A stretch of 64,000 nucleotides of DNA from Caballeronia sp. M1242 (GTDB lineage: Bacteria; Pseudomonadota; Gammaproteobacteria; Burkholderiales; Burkholderiaceae). The translations under genes and the position numbers were made by a program. The notes under the pieces were generated by a model, which saw nothing but the letters and a program-made list of their open reading frames with translations, did not search any database and was not told the DNA's origin. Of the stretch, positions 45,719 through 55,299 are shown piece by piece. Within the stretch, counting starts at the first letter, position 1, and each line of letters opens with the position of its first letter. Where the stretch lies: positions 248,001 through 312,000 of the forward strand of contig NZ_CP071131.1 of the NCBI RefSeq assembly GCF_017220215.1, given 5' to 3'.

Positions 45719-47179
45719 TTAAAGACGCTCGATCCATCGCAGCCATTGCGCATGATTCTCCGCAGCCGCTTCGACACCACTGCCGGGCTCGACGCGTCGT
45801 GCCACGACACGATGCGTCTGCCAATCGTCGAGCGATGCGGCGAGGCCCGCCTGATACGCCGCGAGCGCCGCCGCGCCCGACGCCGAAATCTCGCTGACCG
45901 CGAGCGTGCTGACAGGCCGATTCAACGTGTCCGACAGATATTGCAAAAGAAACGGACGCTGCGTGAGGCCGCCGTCGAGGTACAACTGCGCGAGCGGCAC
46001 GTCGGCCGCCTGCTCCATCACGTTGATGACGTCCTTGATCTGATAGACGATGGATTCATACGCCGCGCGCGCCACATGCTGCCACGACGTCGAAAAGTTG
46101 AGTCCGACGATCTGCGCGCCGCCCGGATACTTCCAGTGCGGACAGCCGATGCCCGAGAACGATGGAATCACGAATACGCCGCCGTTGTCGTACTCGGTGA
46201 ACGCCTGCTCGGCCTTGGCGAAATCGTCGAACAGGTTGAGCTTTTCCTTGAGGAACGCGGGCGTCGATCCCGCGCTGATGATGATCCCTTCTAGCGCGTA
46301 GTTCACGCGCTTGTCGGTAGCGAAGCAGAGCGTCGAGACGAGGCCGTGTTCGGGCTCGCGCGCCTTCCCGCCGACGTTCATCATGATGGACGATCCCGTG
46401 CCCATCGTCGCCTTCGCGACGCCAGGACTCAGGCACCCTTCGCCGACGGCGGCGGCGTGTGAATCGCCGATCATCGAAAGAATAGGCAATGGCGCGTCGA
46501 GCAGGCCGTCGAAATCGGTCATGCCGAAGTCGGACGCAGACGGCCGAAGTTCGGGCAAGCGCAGTCCTTGCAGGCCGAACGTCTCGATGAGTTCGCGATC
46601 CCATTCCAGCGTGCGAAGATTGAGCAGCATGGTGCGCGACGCATTCGTCACGTCGGTGCGATACGCCGCGCCGTTCGTCAGCCGATACAGCAGCCAGCTA
46701 TCGACCGTGCCGAAGTACGCGTCGCCCGCCGCGATATGCGCGTGCGCGCGTTCATCGTTCTCGTTGAGCCAGATGAGTTTGGTGCCTGAAGAATACGGGT
46801 CGATCAGCAAGCCCGTCTTTTGCGCGATGAGCGGCTGCAAGCCGTCGCGCTTGAGCCGTTCGCAAATGCCGAGCGATCGCTGGCATTGCCACGACACGCC
46901 TGGGGCGATCGGCTCGCCCTTCGCGTTCCATAAGACGACCGTCTCGCGCTGATTCGATATGCCGATGCCCGCGATGTCGCCTTTGAATCCACTCAGGCAT
47001 TCGTCCACGGCTTTCAGCACGGATGCGTACAACGCATTCGCATCCTGTTCGACGAAGCCCGTGCGCGGCGTGGTGCATGTAACCGGCGCGAAGCCGCGCG
47101 CATGAACCTGTCCGGTCTGGTCGAAGACGAGGGCCTTCGTGCCGCTCGTGCCCTGATCGATGGCGAGAATATGGCTCAT
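45719..47179 (-). CDS. FGGY-family carbohydrate kinase
   Basis: 486 residues. AIDQGTSGTKALVFD is the N-terminal phosphate loop, GISNQRETVVLWN is glycerol-kinase-like, and YLDGGLTQRPFLLQYLSD with ISASGAAALAAYQAG is the C-terminal ATP signature. Similar to glycerol kinases, but in a sugar or polyol operon with a split transketolase, so a ketose or tetritol is a more likely substrate. Ten bases after the permease gene. Confidence 0.88.
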   Translation of the reverse strand: MSHILAIDQGTSGTKALVFDQTGQVHARGFAPVTCTTPRTGFVEQDANALYASVLKAVDECLSGFKGDIAGIGISNQRETVVLWNAKGEPIAPGVSWQCQRSLGICERLKRDGLQPLIAQKTGLLIDPYSSGTKLIWLNENDERAHAHIAAGDAYFGTVDSWLLYRLTNGAAYRTDVTNASRTMLLNLRTLEWDRELIETFGLQGLRLPELRPSASDFGMTDFDGLLDAPLPILSMIGDSHAAAVGEGCLSPGVAKATMGTGSSIMMNVGGKAREPEHGLVSTLCFATDKRVNYALEGIIISAGSTPAFLKEKLNLFDDFAKAEQAFTEYDNGGVFVIPSFSGIGCPHWKYPGGAQIVGLNFSTSWQHVARAAYESIVYQIKDVINVMEQAADVPLAQLYLDGGLTQRPFLLQYLSDTLNRPVSTLAVSEISASGAAALAAYQAGLAASLDDWQTHRVVARRVEPGSGVEAAAENHAQWLRWIERL

Positions 47180-47189
47180 GGTTTCTTCC

Positions 47190-48272
47190 TCACGCGGTCA
47201 GCGAAACCATGCGCGACTGCAGGCGCTGCTGCAACTGGTCGATGACCACGGCGAAGATAATGACGAGGCCCTTAATGACCATCTGCCAGAAATCGCTGAT
47301 GCCGCACATCACCATGCCGTCGCCCAGGATGCTGATCACGCACGCACCGACGACCGAGCCGAACACGGTACCGCGCCCGCCCATGAGCGCGGTGCCGCCG
47401 AGCACGACCGCCGCGATGGCGTTCAGTTCGTAGGTCTGTCCCGTCAACGGGTGTGCCGTCTGCAACTGCGCCGTGATCACGAGTCCGACAATCGCCGCGC
47501 AGAATCCCGAGAACATGTAGACGAAGAGCTTGACGCGATTCGTTCGGATTCCAGAGAATCGCGCCGCTTGCTCATTGCCGCCGATGGCATAGATGCGCCG
47601 GCCGAGCGGCGTCTTTCGCGCAACGAAGATGGTAATGGCCGCGAGCACAAGCATGATCCACACCGGCATCGAGAGGCCGAGAATCGTGCCGTTGCCGATG
47701 AACTCAAAGCCCGGGTTGCCGAGTGCCGGATTGCCTTCGAGGTCCGCGAAGGTGCTGCCGTTGTTGACCAGCAGCGCCGCGCCGCGCACCACGTAAAGCA
47801 TGCCGAGCGTCGCGATGAATGGCGCGACGTTGAGCATGGTGATGAGATAGCCGTTCACCGCGCCGATCAACGCGCCCAGCAAACACGCGATGATCGTCAC
47901 GCCCCACGGATTGAAGAACACGATGTGATGCCCGATCTTCACGCCTTCGAGCAACAGGTATCCCGCCGCCATGCCGCTAATGCCGACGATGGAGCCCACC
48001 GACAAGTCGATACCGCCCGTCAGGATCACGAGCGTCATGCCGATAGAAAGAATCGCGACCACGGTGACATGCTTCGCCATGATGAGCAGGTTGCCGGTCG
48101 AGAGGAAGCTCTCGGTGGCGAGCGAGAACACGATGATGATCGCGAATAGCGCGATAAAGATGCGCAGCTTGAGCAGATTGACCGCGACGCGCGACGCCAC
48201 ATAGGCGCCGTGCCGGTTGTGCTTCGCATGCACCGGCGTGACCGGCGGATTGCTGCTGTTGGGTGTATTCAT
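47190..48272 (-). CDS. ABC transporter permease, ribose/sugar type (RbsC-like)
   Basis: 360 residues with about eight to ten membrane helices. LVILTGGIDLSVGSIVGISG is the family's central motif and ALMGGRGTVFGSVVGA is close to the end. A polar N-terminal tail of about 25 residues precedes the first helix. It pairs with the tandem-domain ATPase. Confidence 0.92.
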   Translation of the reverse strand: MNTPNSSNPPVTPVHAKHNRHGAYVASRVAVNLLKLRIFIALFAIIIVFSLATESFLSTGNLLIMAKHVTVVAILSIGMTLVILTGGIDLSVGSIVGISGMAAGYLLLEGVKIGHHIVFFNPWGVTIIACLLGALIGAVNGYLITMLNVAPFIATLGMLYVVRGAALLVNNGSTFADLEGNPALGNPGFEFIGNGTILGLSMPVWIMLVLAAITIFVARKTPLGRRIYAIGGNEQAARFSGIRTNRVKLFVYMFSGFCAAIVGLVITAQLQTAHPLTGQTYELNAIAAVVLGGTALMGGRGTVFGSVVGACVISILGDGMVMCGISDFWQMVIKGLVIIFAVVIDQLQQRLQSRMVSLTA

Positions 48273-48291
48273 GGTTCGGATCTCGGTTGCC

Positions 48292-49839
48292 TCACACTAC
48301 GGCAGTCGCGGGCGTCGATGCGCGCACGATGCGTTCACTGTCGAATTGGGGCCGGTCGAGCACGGCGGTCAGCTTGCCGCTCGCCATCACGAAGACGCGG
48401 TTGGACACGGCCATCGCTTCGTCCAGCTCCGATGTCGCGTAGATCACGGCGATGCCCGACCGCGCGAGCAAGCTGATCGTCTTGTAGACGTCTTCTTTCG
48501 CGCCCACGTCGATACCGCGCGTCGGTTCGTCCATCAACAACACTTTGGGCTTCGTCAACAGCGCCTTGCCGATGACGACCTTCTGCATGTTTCCGCCGGA
48601 TAGCGACGTGATCGGCGCATCGACGGACGCAGCTTTGATGGCCAGTTTCTTCACGATGTCGTTGGCCGCTTCCACTTGTTTGTCGCGCGTGAGCGCACCG
48701 ACGAAGCGCCGCGTGAACTTGCCGAGGCTGGACAGGGTCATGTTCTCGAGTATGGTCATCAGTTGCACCATGCCCTGCTTCTGGCGGTCTTCCGGCACGA
48801 GCGCGATGCCAGCCTCGATGCGCTTCGGTATCGGCAAGTCTTCGATGGCCTTGCCTGCGAGTTCTATCTCGCCAAGCGCGAGGGGATTCGCGCCGAGTAG
48901 CGATTCGAGCAACTCGGTGCGGCCCGCGCCCATCAATCCGTAAATGCCGATCACTTCGCCGGCACGCGCGGTGAAGGACACGTGATCGACCGCATAGATC
49001 CCGTTCGAACGCTTGAGCGCAAGGTCTTTCACCTTCAGCACTTCGCGGCCGATTTCGTGCTGCTCGAACGCGAAACGCTTCTTCGAAGAGCCGACCATCG
49101 CTTCGATGATCCACGGAATGTCGATGTTGGCGATATCGTTCTCCGCCACGAGCCGCCCGTTGCGCAGCACGGTGATGCAATCGCCGATCGCCATGATCTC
49201 TTCGAGGCGATGCGAGATATAGATCACCGTCACGCCCTCTTCCTTGAGTTGGCCGATGATCTTGAAGAGAATCTCCACTTCCGTCTTCGAGAGCGCGGAA
49301 GTCGGCTCATCCATGATGAGCACCTTGATGTGCTTCGACAACGCCTTCGCGATCTCCACGAGCTGTTGCTGACCGACGTACAGATCGCCGAGCCGCGTGC
49401 GCGGATCGATCGCGATGTTCAGCCGGTCGAGCAGTACTTTCGCCTGGTGGTTCTCCATCTTCGAGCGGATCACGCCCGAGTTCGTGATCTCGTTGCCCGC
49501 GAAGATGTTCTCCGCCACCGTCATGTCCGGGAAGAGATTCAACTCCTGAAAGATGATGCCGATGCCGTGCTGCTCCGCACTGCGCACATCGGTGATCTGC
49601 GCGAGCTTCTCGTCGATCCAGATCTCGCCCGAGGTCGGCGTTTCCGCGCCCGCAAGCAGTTTCATCAACGTAGACTTGCCCGCGCCGTTCTCGCCGATCA
49701 GCACGTTGACCTTGCCGCGCCGCACCTTATAGTCCACATCGACGAGCGCCGCCGTGCCCGGATACTGCTTCGACAGCCCGCGCGTTTCGATCACGTTGAT
49801 GGGGTTCATCGTGCGGGCGGTATGCTGGTTCTCGTTCAT
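48292..49839 (-). CDS. ABC transporter tandem ATPase, sugar type (RbsA-like)
   Basis: 515 residues with two ATP-binding domains. The first has GENGAGKSTLMKLL, LYVGQQQLVEIAKAL and VLIMDEPTSALS. The second has a degenerate Walker A (GLMGAGRTELLESL) but an intact SLSGGNMQKVVIGKAL signature and VLLMDEPTRGID. This asymmetry is normal for the family. ATG 49839 overlaps the stop of the DUF2291 gene by four bases. Confidence 0.92.
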   Translation of the reverse strand: MNENQHTARTMNPINVIETRGLSKQYPGTAALVDVDYKVRRGKVNVLIGENGAGKSTLMKLLAGAETPTSGEIWIDEKLAQITDVRSAEQHGIGIIFQELNLFPDMTVAENIFAGNEITNSGVIRSKMENHQAKVLLDRLNIAIDPRTRLGDLYVGQQQLVEIAKALSKHIKVLIMDEPTSALSKTEVEILFKIIGQLKEEGVTVIYISHRLEEIMAIGDCITVLRNGRLVAENDIANIDIPWIIEAMVGSSKKRFAFEQHEIGREVLKVKDLALKRSNGIYAVDHVSFTARAGEVIGIYGLMGAGRTELLESLLGANPLALGEIELAGKAIEDLPIPKRIEAGIALVPEDRQKQGMVQLMTILENMTLSSLGKFTRRFVGALTRDKQVEAANDIVKKLAIKAASVDAPITSLSGGNMQKVVIGKALLTKPKVLLMDEPTRGIDVGAKEDVYKTISLLARSGIAVIYATSELDEAMAVSNRVFVMASGKLTAVLDRPQFDSERIVRASTPATAVV

Positions 49840-50471
49840 TTCCAGGCCACCGGAATCGCGCGGATCTCGCCTGCAGGCTCGCTCCAACTGCTATAGACGG
49901 CAGAGACATCGACCGAATCGCCGACCTTCAGCTTGAGGGAACTTTGCACCCGCGCCACGACGAGCTTGTTCAATTCCTGACCGAACGCGGCAAAGCGCGT
50001 CTGGTCGTCGAAGTCACTGTATTTGACTCCGGGAAAGCCGTCGCGCACGCCCGTGCCGATCACCACCGGACCTGTTTCGAGCGCGATCTGAACGGGATCG
50101 CCGCCATTCGCGGGCGCCACTTCCACGTACGCCTTGCCGACGCGCGACGTCGAATCGATCTTCGTGACCTTGCCCTGCACGCGCAGCCAGAAGTTGCACG
50201 GGAAAGCATTGCTCTGACGGAAGCCGTATTGCTTGCAGGCATCGTCGAAATTCTGGTTCAGCGCGCTGATGACCTGCGCCGCGGGCTTCGCGTTCTTGTC
50301 CGCGTACGGGACCAACTGGTCGTTCAGGATCTTGGCGGCGTCCGGGCCCTTGTGCTGCCCTTGCGCGCGGATGTCGGCCAATTCGGTATCGGTGACGACG
50401 TGGCACGCCGACAAACTGGCGATGCAAAGCATCGACACCAGCCGCCAGCGCGCGAATACGGGATGAACCAT
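49836..50471 (-). CDS. DUF2291-family lipoprotein
   Basis: 211 residues. Signal with a lipobox (LSAC), then a body rich in beta strands: WLRVQGKVTKIDSTSRVGKA and VVIGTGVRDGFPGVKYSDFD. DUF2291 proteins accompany sugar ABC operons; their role is unsettled, possibly a binding-protein partner. ATG 50471 has GAGGT upstream. It is coupled to the ATPase gene by overlap. Confidence 0.82.
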   Translation of the reverse strand: MVHPVFARWRLVSMLCIASLSACHVVTDTELADIRAQGQHKGPDAAKILNDQLVPYADKNAKPAAQVISALNQNFDDACKQYGFRQSNAFPCNFWLRVQGKVTKIDSTSRVGKAYVEVAPANGGDPVQIALETGPVVIGTGVRDGFPGVKYSDFDDQTRFAAFGQELNKLVVARVQSSLKLKVGDSVDVSAVYSSWSEPAGEIRAIPVAWK

Positions 50472-50545
50472 GACGACCTCGACCTCACATGACAAGCCAT
50501 GTGCGGGCGCAGCCCTGCGGCGCCCGCATGGAGCAACAACGCGTA

Positions 50546-51490
50546 TTACTTGTTGTAGTAGAAGTCCTTCACGTGCGACGCGTTGTCTTTCGTAATGAGA
50601 ATGCCGCGCGTGAGCTGACGCTCCTGCTCGCCGGTCTTGCCGGTCTTGATGTATTTGTCGAGCAGATCGACGCCGTGAATCGCGATGCCCTGCGCCTGCA
50701 GCATGACGGTGGCCTTCAGCTTGCCCGCGAGCACGGAGTCGCGCTCGTCGTTGCTGCCGTCGATGCCCATGACGACCACGTCCTTATGTCCCGCAGAGTC
50801 CAGCGATGCAATCGCGCCGAGCGCAACCGGGCCATTGCCGCAAATCACGCCCTTGATGTTCGGATGCTCTTGCAAGATGGAATCCATCGCCTGCTTGCCG
50901 GGCAAAAGTGCGCCCTTCGCATCCTGACGCGCGACCATCTTGAGATCGGGATACTGGTCCAGCACCTGATGGAACGCCTGCGAGCGCGTCACGCAGTTCT
51001 TGTCCGCGAGGTTGCACGTTAGTTCGACGTACTCACCCTTCTCGCCGATGGCTTCCACGAAACGCTGCGCCACTTCGGTCCCCGCTTGCAGATTGTTATG
51101 GCTCAACTGCGCAATGGCGATCCCGTCCTTCGGAATCTCGCGGTTGATCAGCACGACCGGCACTTTCTTGTCCGCGGCTGCGCGCACCGTCGCGACGCTC
51201 GCGTTGGAATCGGCGTTATCGAGAATGATGCCCTTCACACCCTTGCCGATGACGAGATTGACCAGCTCGTTTTGCTTGTTCACGTCCTCGCCATGGGAAA
51301 GCACGATGGTGTCGTAGCCGAGCTTCTTCGCTTCTGCATCCGCGCCCTTCGCTTCGGCGGCGTAATACGGATTGTCGAGCGCATTTACAAGAATCGCGAT
51401 GGTGCCTTTGCCCGCTGCATTCGCGGTGGCGGGCAACGCGGCGGCGAACGAAACGGCCACCGCTGCTGCAACTGCAAGCTTCTTCCACAT
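50546..51490 (-). CDS. sugar ABC transporter substrate-binding protein (RbsB-like)
   Basis: 314 residues. A Sec signal ends near ATANAAG, and the mature protein is a type-1 periplasmic fold (GTIAILVNALDNPYYAAEA; VPVVLINREIPKDG). GAIASLDSAGHKDVVVMGID is the second lobe. Ribose/tetritol-type family; the ligand cannot be read. It lies between the SDR and the lipoprotein gene. Confidence 0.9.
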   Translation of the reverse strand: MWKKLAVAAAVAVSFAAALPATANAAGKGTIAILVNALDNPYYAAEAKGADAEAKKLGYDTIVLSHGEDVNKQNELVNLVIGKGVKGIILDNADSNASVATVRAAADKKVPVVLINREIPKDGIAIAQLSHNNLQAGTEVAQRFVEAIGEKGEYVELTCNLADKNCVTRSQAFHQVLDQYPDLKMVARQDAKGALLPGKQAMDSILQEHPNIKGVICGNGPVALGAIASLDSAGHKDVVVMGIDGSNDERDSVLAGKLKATVMLQAQGIAIHGVDLLDKYIKTGKTGEQERQLTRGILITKDNASHVKDFYYNK

Positions 51491-51538
51491 GTTGTTGTCT
51501 CCGGTTTGTTTGTCTTTCTTCGACAGCGTTGGACTGGC

Positions 51539-52336
51539 TCAGGCGATCGTGTAGCCTCCGTCGATCATGATGTCGGCGCCCGTGATCATGTCGGCGCCGT
51601 TCGAGAGCAGAAAGAGAATCGCGGCGGCGATTTCATCGGTATAGGCGAAGCGCCCTACAGGGATCAGCTTCTTCATGTTCTCGCCCTTCTCGCCTTCCCA
51701 AGCCGCCGCGCCCATCGGCGTCAAGACGACGGTCGGCGAGACCGTGTTGACGGTAATGCCGCGCGCCGCCCATTCCTTCGCGAGCACCTTGGTCATGCCG
51801 ATAAGGCCCGCTTTCGCCGACGTATACGCGCAATGCTGATCGATGGCGACGGTCGCAGCCTGCGACGCGATGTTCACGATCTTGCCGCCGTGGCCGCTTG
51901 CCAGCACCGCGCGCGCGAAGTGCTTCGAGCACAGGAAGGGACCGGTGAGATTGACGCCGATCTGCCGCTGCCATTCGTCGTAGCCGATGTTCTCCGCGGG
52001 TGTCAGCGTGATGCACCCTGCGGCATTGACGAGCAGGTGTAAATCGCCAAAATGGTCGTGAGCCGCTGCAATGGCCTTCTCGACGTCAGCCTCGTTCGCG
52101 ACATCGCACGGAAAGGCTTTTGCGTTGTTCGCGCCGAGTTCTTCGATGGCGGCCTGCACGCGCGGTTCTTCGAAGCTCGGATAGAGAATCGCGACGCGTG
52201 CGCCCTTCGCGATCAGCGCGGCATTCGTCGCCATTGCGATGCCGCCGAGCCCGCCCGTCACCACTGCGACCTTGCCATCGAGCCGGAAGTCGAAGTCCAC
52301 GCCATGACGCAACGACATGTCGTACTGAATGCTCAT
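51539..52336 (-). CDS. SDR-family oxidoreductase (D-threitol dehydrogenase-like)
   Basis: 265 residues. VTGGLGGIAMATNAALIAKG is a somewhat unusual coenzyme motif: the normal GxxxGxG is altered to GGLGGIAM, and the active site is CAYTSAKAGLIGM. AADMITGADIMIDGGYT-like residues close it. Enzymes of this type oxidise tetritols and pentitols in Rbs-transporter operons. Likely step: polyol to ketose. Confidence 0.85.
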   Translation of the reverse strand: MSIQYDMSLRHGVDFDFRLDGKVAVVTGGLGGIAMATNAALIAKGARVAILYPSFEEPRVQAAIEELGANNAKAFPCDVANEADVEKAIAAAHDHFGDLHLLVNAAGCITLTPAENIGYDEWQRQIGVNLTGPFLCSKHFARAVLASGHGGKIVNIASQAATVAIDQHCAYTSAKAGLIGMTKVLAKEWAARGITVNTVSPTVVLTPMGAAAWEGEKGENMKKLIPVGRFAYTDEIAAAILFLLSNGADMITGADIMIDGGYTIA

Positions 52337-52350
52337 TCCTGTCTCCTCTC

Positions 52351-53295
52351 TTATTGAGCGCAGTGCGCGCGTACGGCATTCGCGATACCGGCCGCGTCGA
52401 TGCCATAGTGTTTGCGGATGCCCTTACGCGTGCCGTACTTGGCGAACTCCCCTTCGGTGATGCCGAGCGTCGTGAGCGGCCGCCCGATCTGCCGCCGCGC
52501 CATCAGCAATGCAACGGTCGCGCCGATACCGCCGTGCAGCGAATGCTCCTCGACGGTCACGATGGTCTCGTGACGCTCGATGATCGAAGCGAGCGCGTCC
52601 TGATCCAGCGGCCGAAGCGACGAAAGGTTCACGAGCGTCGGATTGACGACGCCCTCTTTCTGAAGCGCTTCGCATGCGTCGAGCGCCTCGCCGACGACCG
52701 ATCCGAGCGCGATCACCGCGACTTTCGACCCTTCGATAAGCACGTCGGGACGCCCCGGCAGAAAGCGGTACGAGGCGTCATGCACCACGGGAAACTTCGC
52801 ATTGTCGAGGCGGATATAGACAGGCCCTTCTACCGATGCCGCGTAGTCGATCATTTGCGCGACTTCTGCCTCATCGCAGGGCGCGAAAATCTGCACGTTG
52901 CCGAAGCCGCTCATGATCGACAGATCGTCGATAGCGTGATGCGTCGATGCGAGCGGCCCGTATGCGACGCCCGCGTTCAAGCCAAGCATCTTCACATTCG
53001 TCGCGCTGTAACAGACGTCGTTCTTCACCTGTTCGTTGGCGCGTCCGACGAGGAACGGCGCGGCATTCGCGGTGAACACGATGTGTCCGCCGAGCGCGAG
53101 CCCCGCCGCCATGCCGACCATGTTTTGCTCCGCGATGCCCACGTTGATGACGCGGTCCGGGTAGCTTTCCAGGTACGGCCCGATCTTCGAGGTCGACGTC
53201 GAATCCGCGACCATCACGATGATGTCTCGCCCGGCCGCAGTCAGACGGCTGATCGCGTTCACCGCGCCGTCGCGCAAGTCAGCGAGTTCACGCAT
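52351..53295 (-). CDS. transketolase C-terminal subunit (split transketolase)
   Basis: 314 residues. It holds the pyrimidine-binding and C-terminal domains: RVINVGIAEQNMVGMAAGLA has the catalytic ThDP glutamate; STHHAIDDLSIMSGFGNVQI is the phosphate/sugar-side loop and the tail is TVEEHSLHGGIGATVALLM. It overlaps the N-terminal subunit gene by eight bases, so the two make one heteromeric enzyme. Confidence 0.9.
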   Translation of the reverse strand: MRELADLRDGAVNAISRLTAAGRDIIVMVADSTSTSKIGPYLESYPDRVINVGIAEQNMVGMAAGLALGGHIVFTANAAPFLVGRANEQVKNDVCYSATNVKMLGLNAGVAYGPLASTHHAIDDLSIMSGFGNVQIFAPCDEAEVAQMIDYAASVEGPVYIRLDNAKFPVVHDASYRFLPGRPDVLIEGSKVAVIALGSVVGEALDACEALQKEGVVNPTLVNLSSLRPLDQDALASIIERHETIVTVEEHSLHGGIGATVALLMARRQIGRPLTTLGITEGEFAKYGTRKGIRKHYGIDAAGIANAVRAHCAQ

Positions 53296-54142
53296 GGTCG
53301 AGCTCCTTCAGCGCCTGCTTGAGTTGGTCTTCGTCGGGAAACTTGTGATGCCACGCCGGCACGTTCTCCATGAACGACACCCCGCGGCCCTTGATGGTGT
53401 GCGCGATGACGACTTTCGGCTTCCGATTGTCGTAGTCGAGACTTTCCATTAGTTTCCAAATGGCGTCCGGCTGGTTTCCATTGACGTCGTGGACTTCGAA
53501 ACCGAAAGCGCGAAACTTCTCGTCCAGCGGGTCGAGGTCCATGATGTTGTGCGTGAAGTCGGCAAGCTGAAGCCGGTTGCGGTCGACGATCACGACGAGG
53601 TTCGACAGTTCGAAGTGCGCCGCCGCCATCGCGGCTTCCCAATTGGAGCCTTCTTCGAGTTCGCCGTCGCCGGTCAGCACGAACACGCGGCCGGTGGCGC
53701 CTTCCGTCTTAGAAGCGTGACGCTGCTTCGCCATCGCGAGACCCGCCGCGATGGGAAAGCCGTGACCGAGACCGCCGGTATTGACGGTCACGAAGGTTGG
53801 CAGCTTCTGCCGCACCGGGTGGCCCGGCAGGCGCGAATCGTCTTTCAGATACGTGAGCAGTTCTTCGTCGCTCAGCCAGCCGAGTTCCGCGAAACAAGAA
53901 TAAAGACCGCCGACACCGTGACCTTTGCTCAGAATGAATTCGTCATGCCAGCGCACCTTGCGCTCGGCATCGACTTCATATCGCATCACATGAAAATAGA
54001 GCGCCGCGAGAATGTCGGCCTCCGACATGTCGCCGCCCGTGTGACCGCTCTTGGCCGTCGCGTTCATCACGCAGATCTTCTTGCGGATCTCTTGCGCCCG
54101 GCGATGAAGCGCGTCGCCGGACTGCTTGAAGGGGTTTTCCAT
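53288..54142 (-). CDS. transketolase N-terminal subunit (split transketolase)
   Basis: 284 residues. KSGHTGGDMSEADILAALYF and ILSKGHGVGGLYSCF are transketolase landmarks, and the ThDP-Mg motif is LTGDGELEEGSNWEAAM ending in NRLQL. First gene of the sugar operon; its promoter lies next to the nested dyad at 54181-54225. The enzyme would move a two-carbon unit from a ketose (phosphate). Confidence 0.92.
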   Translation of the reverse strand: MENPFKQSGDALHRRAQEIRKKICVMNATAKSGHTGGDMSEADILAALYFHVMRYEVDAERKVRWHDEFILSKGHGVGGLYSCFAELGWLSDEELLTYLKDDSRLPGHPVRQKLPTFVTVNTGGLGHGFPIAAGLAMAKQRHASKTEGATGRVFVLTGDGELEEGSNWEAAMAAAHFELSNLVVIVDRNRLQLADFTHNIMDLDPLDEKFRAFGFEVHDVNGNQPDAIWKLMESLDYDNRKPKVVIAHTIKGRGVSFMENVPAWHHKFPDEDQLKQALKELDHA

Positions 54143-54180
54143 TCCCTGCTCCCAGACTTCCTGTTTGCTTGGAAGCAGTT

Positions 54181-54225
54181 TCTTTTAGTTTCTTTAGAAA
54201 GTCAAAAAGAAATCAAAGAAAAAGG
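54181..54225. promoter_or_regulatory. nested AT-rich dyad, candidate DeoR operator
   Basis: Two TTTCTTT elements (54181-54187 and 54191-54197) face two AAAGAAA elements (54208-54214 and 54217-54223). Both pairs share nearly the same symmetry centre, about 54202. It lies 39 bases before the transketolase start and about 95 before the DeoR start. Confidence 0.6.
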
Positions 54226-54319
54226 GAAAACACCTAGTGAAGCACCACCGATCTTCTGATCAGGCACAATGCGCACTGGAGAGGCGCGTTCATGCAGCGC
54301 CTGCGCAGGAAAATAAAAA

Positions 54320-55087
54320 ATGGATCAACGAACCCGGACCGAGAAGATTTTCGAACGCGTGCAGACCGCGAAACTGGTGAAGCTCTCGGAGCTTTCCAGC
54401 GAATTCGGCGTGTCGATGCCGACGATCCGCAAGGACATCGACGAGTTGCAGCGGCTAGGACGCGTCGAGCGCGTGCACGGCAACGTGCGGCTGAAGGCAG
54501 CGCAAAGCGATGGCACGCGGCGCACCTACGAGACGCCTGTGCTGCCGACGAGTCCTGAGAAGGCGATGATCGGCAAGAAGGCAGCGAGCCTGATCGAGAA
54601 CGGCGATTCCGTGATTCTGGATTGCGGCGCGACCGCGACGGAGCTCGCGAAGAACCTGCTGGACCGGCAGAACCTGCGCGTGGTGACCAACGCGCTCAAT
54701 ATCGCCATTCTGCTGGGCGCGGAGCCGACCAACCGCGTGATGCTCACGGGCGGCATCTTCAAGCCGGAGACGATCGCAGTGTCGGGCGAGAAGGCCTCGA
54801 CGTTCTTCGAGGGCATGTTCGTCGACAAGCTCTTTCTCGCGGCAGGTGGCGTGTCGATGGAGTCGGGCATTTCATACCCGGACTTCATCGATCTGCACGT
54901 CAAGCGAGCGATGATCGATGCAGCGAAGACCGTCTACCTGCTGGCGGATTCCAAAAAGTTTGGCAAGCGCGAGTTTGCCGCCTTTGGGGCGATCGACCGG
55001 ATCGATTATCTGGTGACGGACGAAGGGCTCGGCGGGGAATTCGTGGACTGGATTAAAGCGAACGGAATCGAGATCTTGTACGCGTGA
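54320..55087 (+). CDS. DeoR-family transcriptional regulator
   Basis: 255 residues. N-terminal winged HTH (VKLSELSSEFGVSMPTIRKD; LGRVERVHGNVRL), then a DeoRC phosphosugar-binding domain with DSVILDCGATATELAKNL and LMLTGGIFKPE-type loops. Divergent from the split-transketolase operon and most likely its repressor, released by a phosphorylated sugar. An ATG 28 bases upstream at 54292 is in a different frame and not used. Confidence 0.9.
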   Translation: MDQRTRTEKIFERVQTAKLVKLSELSSEFGVSMPTIRKDIDELQRLGRVERVHGNVRLKAAQSDGTRRTYETPVLPTSPEKAMIGKKAASLIENGDSVILDCGATATELAKNLLDRQNLRVVTNALNIAILLGAEPTNRVMLTGGIFKPETIAVSGEKASTFFEGMFVDKLFLAAGGVSMESGISYPDFIDLHVKRAMIDAAKTVYLLADSKKFGKREFAAFGAIDRIDYLVTDEGLGGEFVDWIKANGIEILYA

Positions 55088-55117
55088 GCGGGCGGCGAGC
55101 GCCTCGCGCCGCGCTCA
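55085..55117 (+). terminator. imperfect hairpin at the end of the DeoR gene
   Basis: TGAGCG (55085-55090, including the stop codon) pairs with CGCTCA (55112-55117), and GC-rich inner segments extend the stem with mismatches. No T-run; weak terminator candidate. Confidence 0.3.
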
Positions 55118-55299
55118 CCGCGCTACCACGTCAACTCTGCGTCGTCGGCGTTCGAGAATTCGCCCATCGCCATGGCGCCTTCGCCGCTCTCCGCAATCGC
55201 CTTCCTGGCTTCGGCCCAGCGCTCTCGCGCTCGAGGCGCCGGGCGGCAGCGAAGACGCGCATTGATCCACCCGCGCGCCTCGCTTTTCTACTGATTCAC

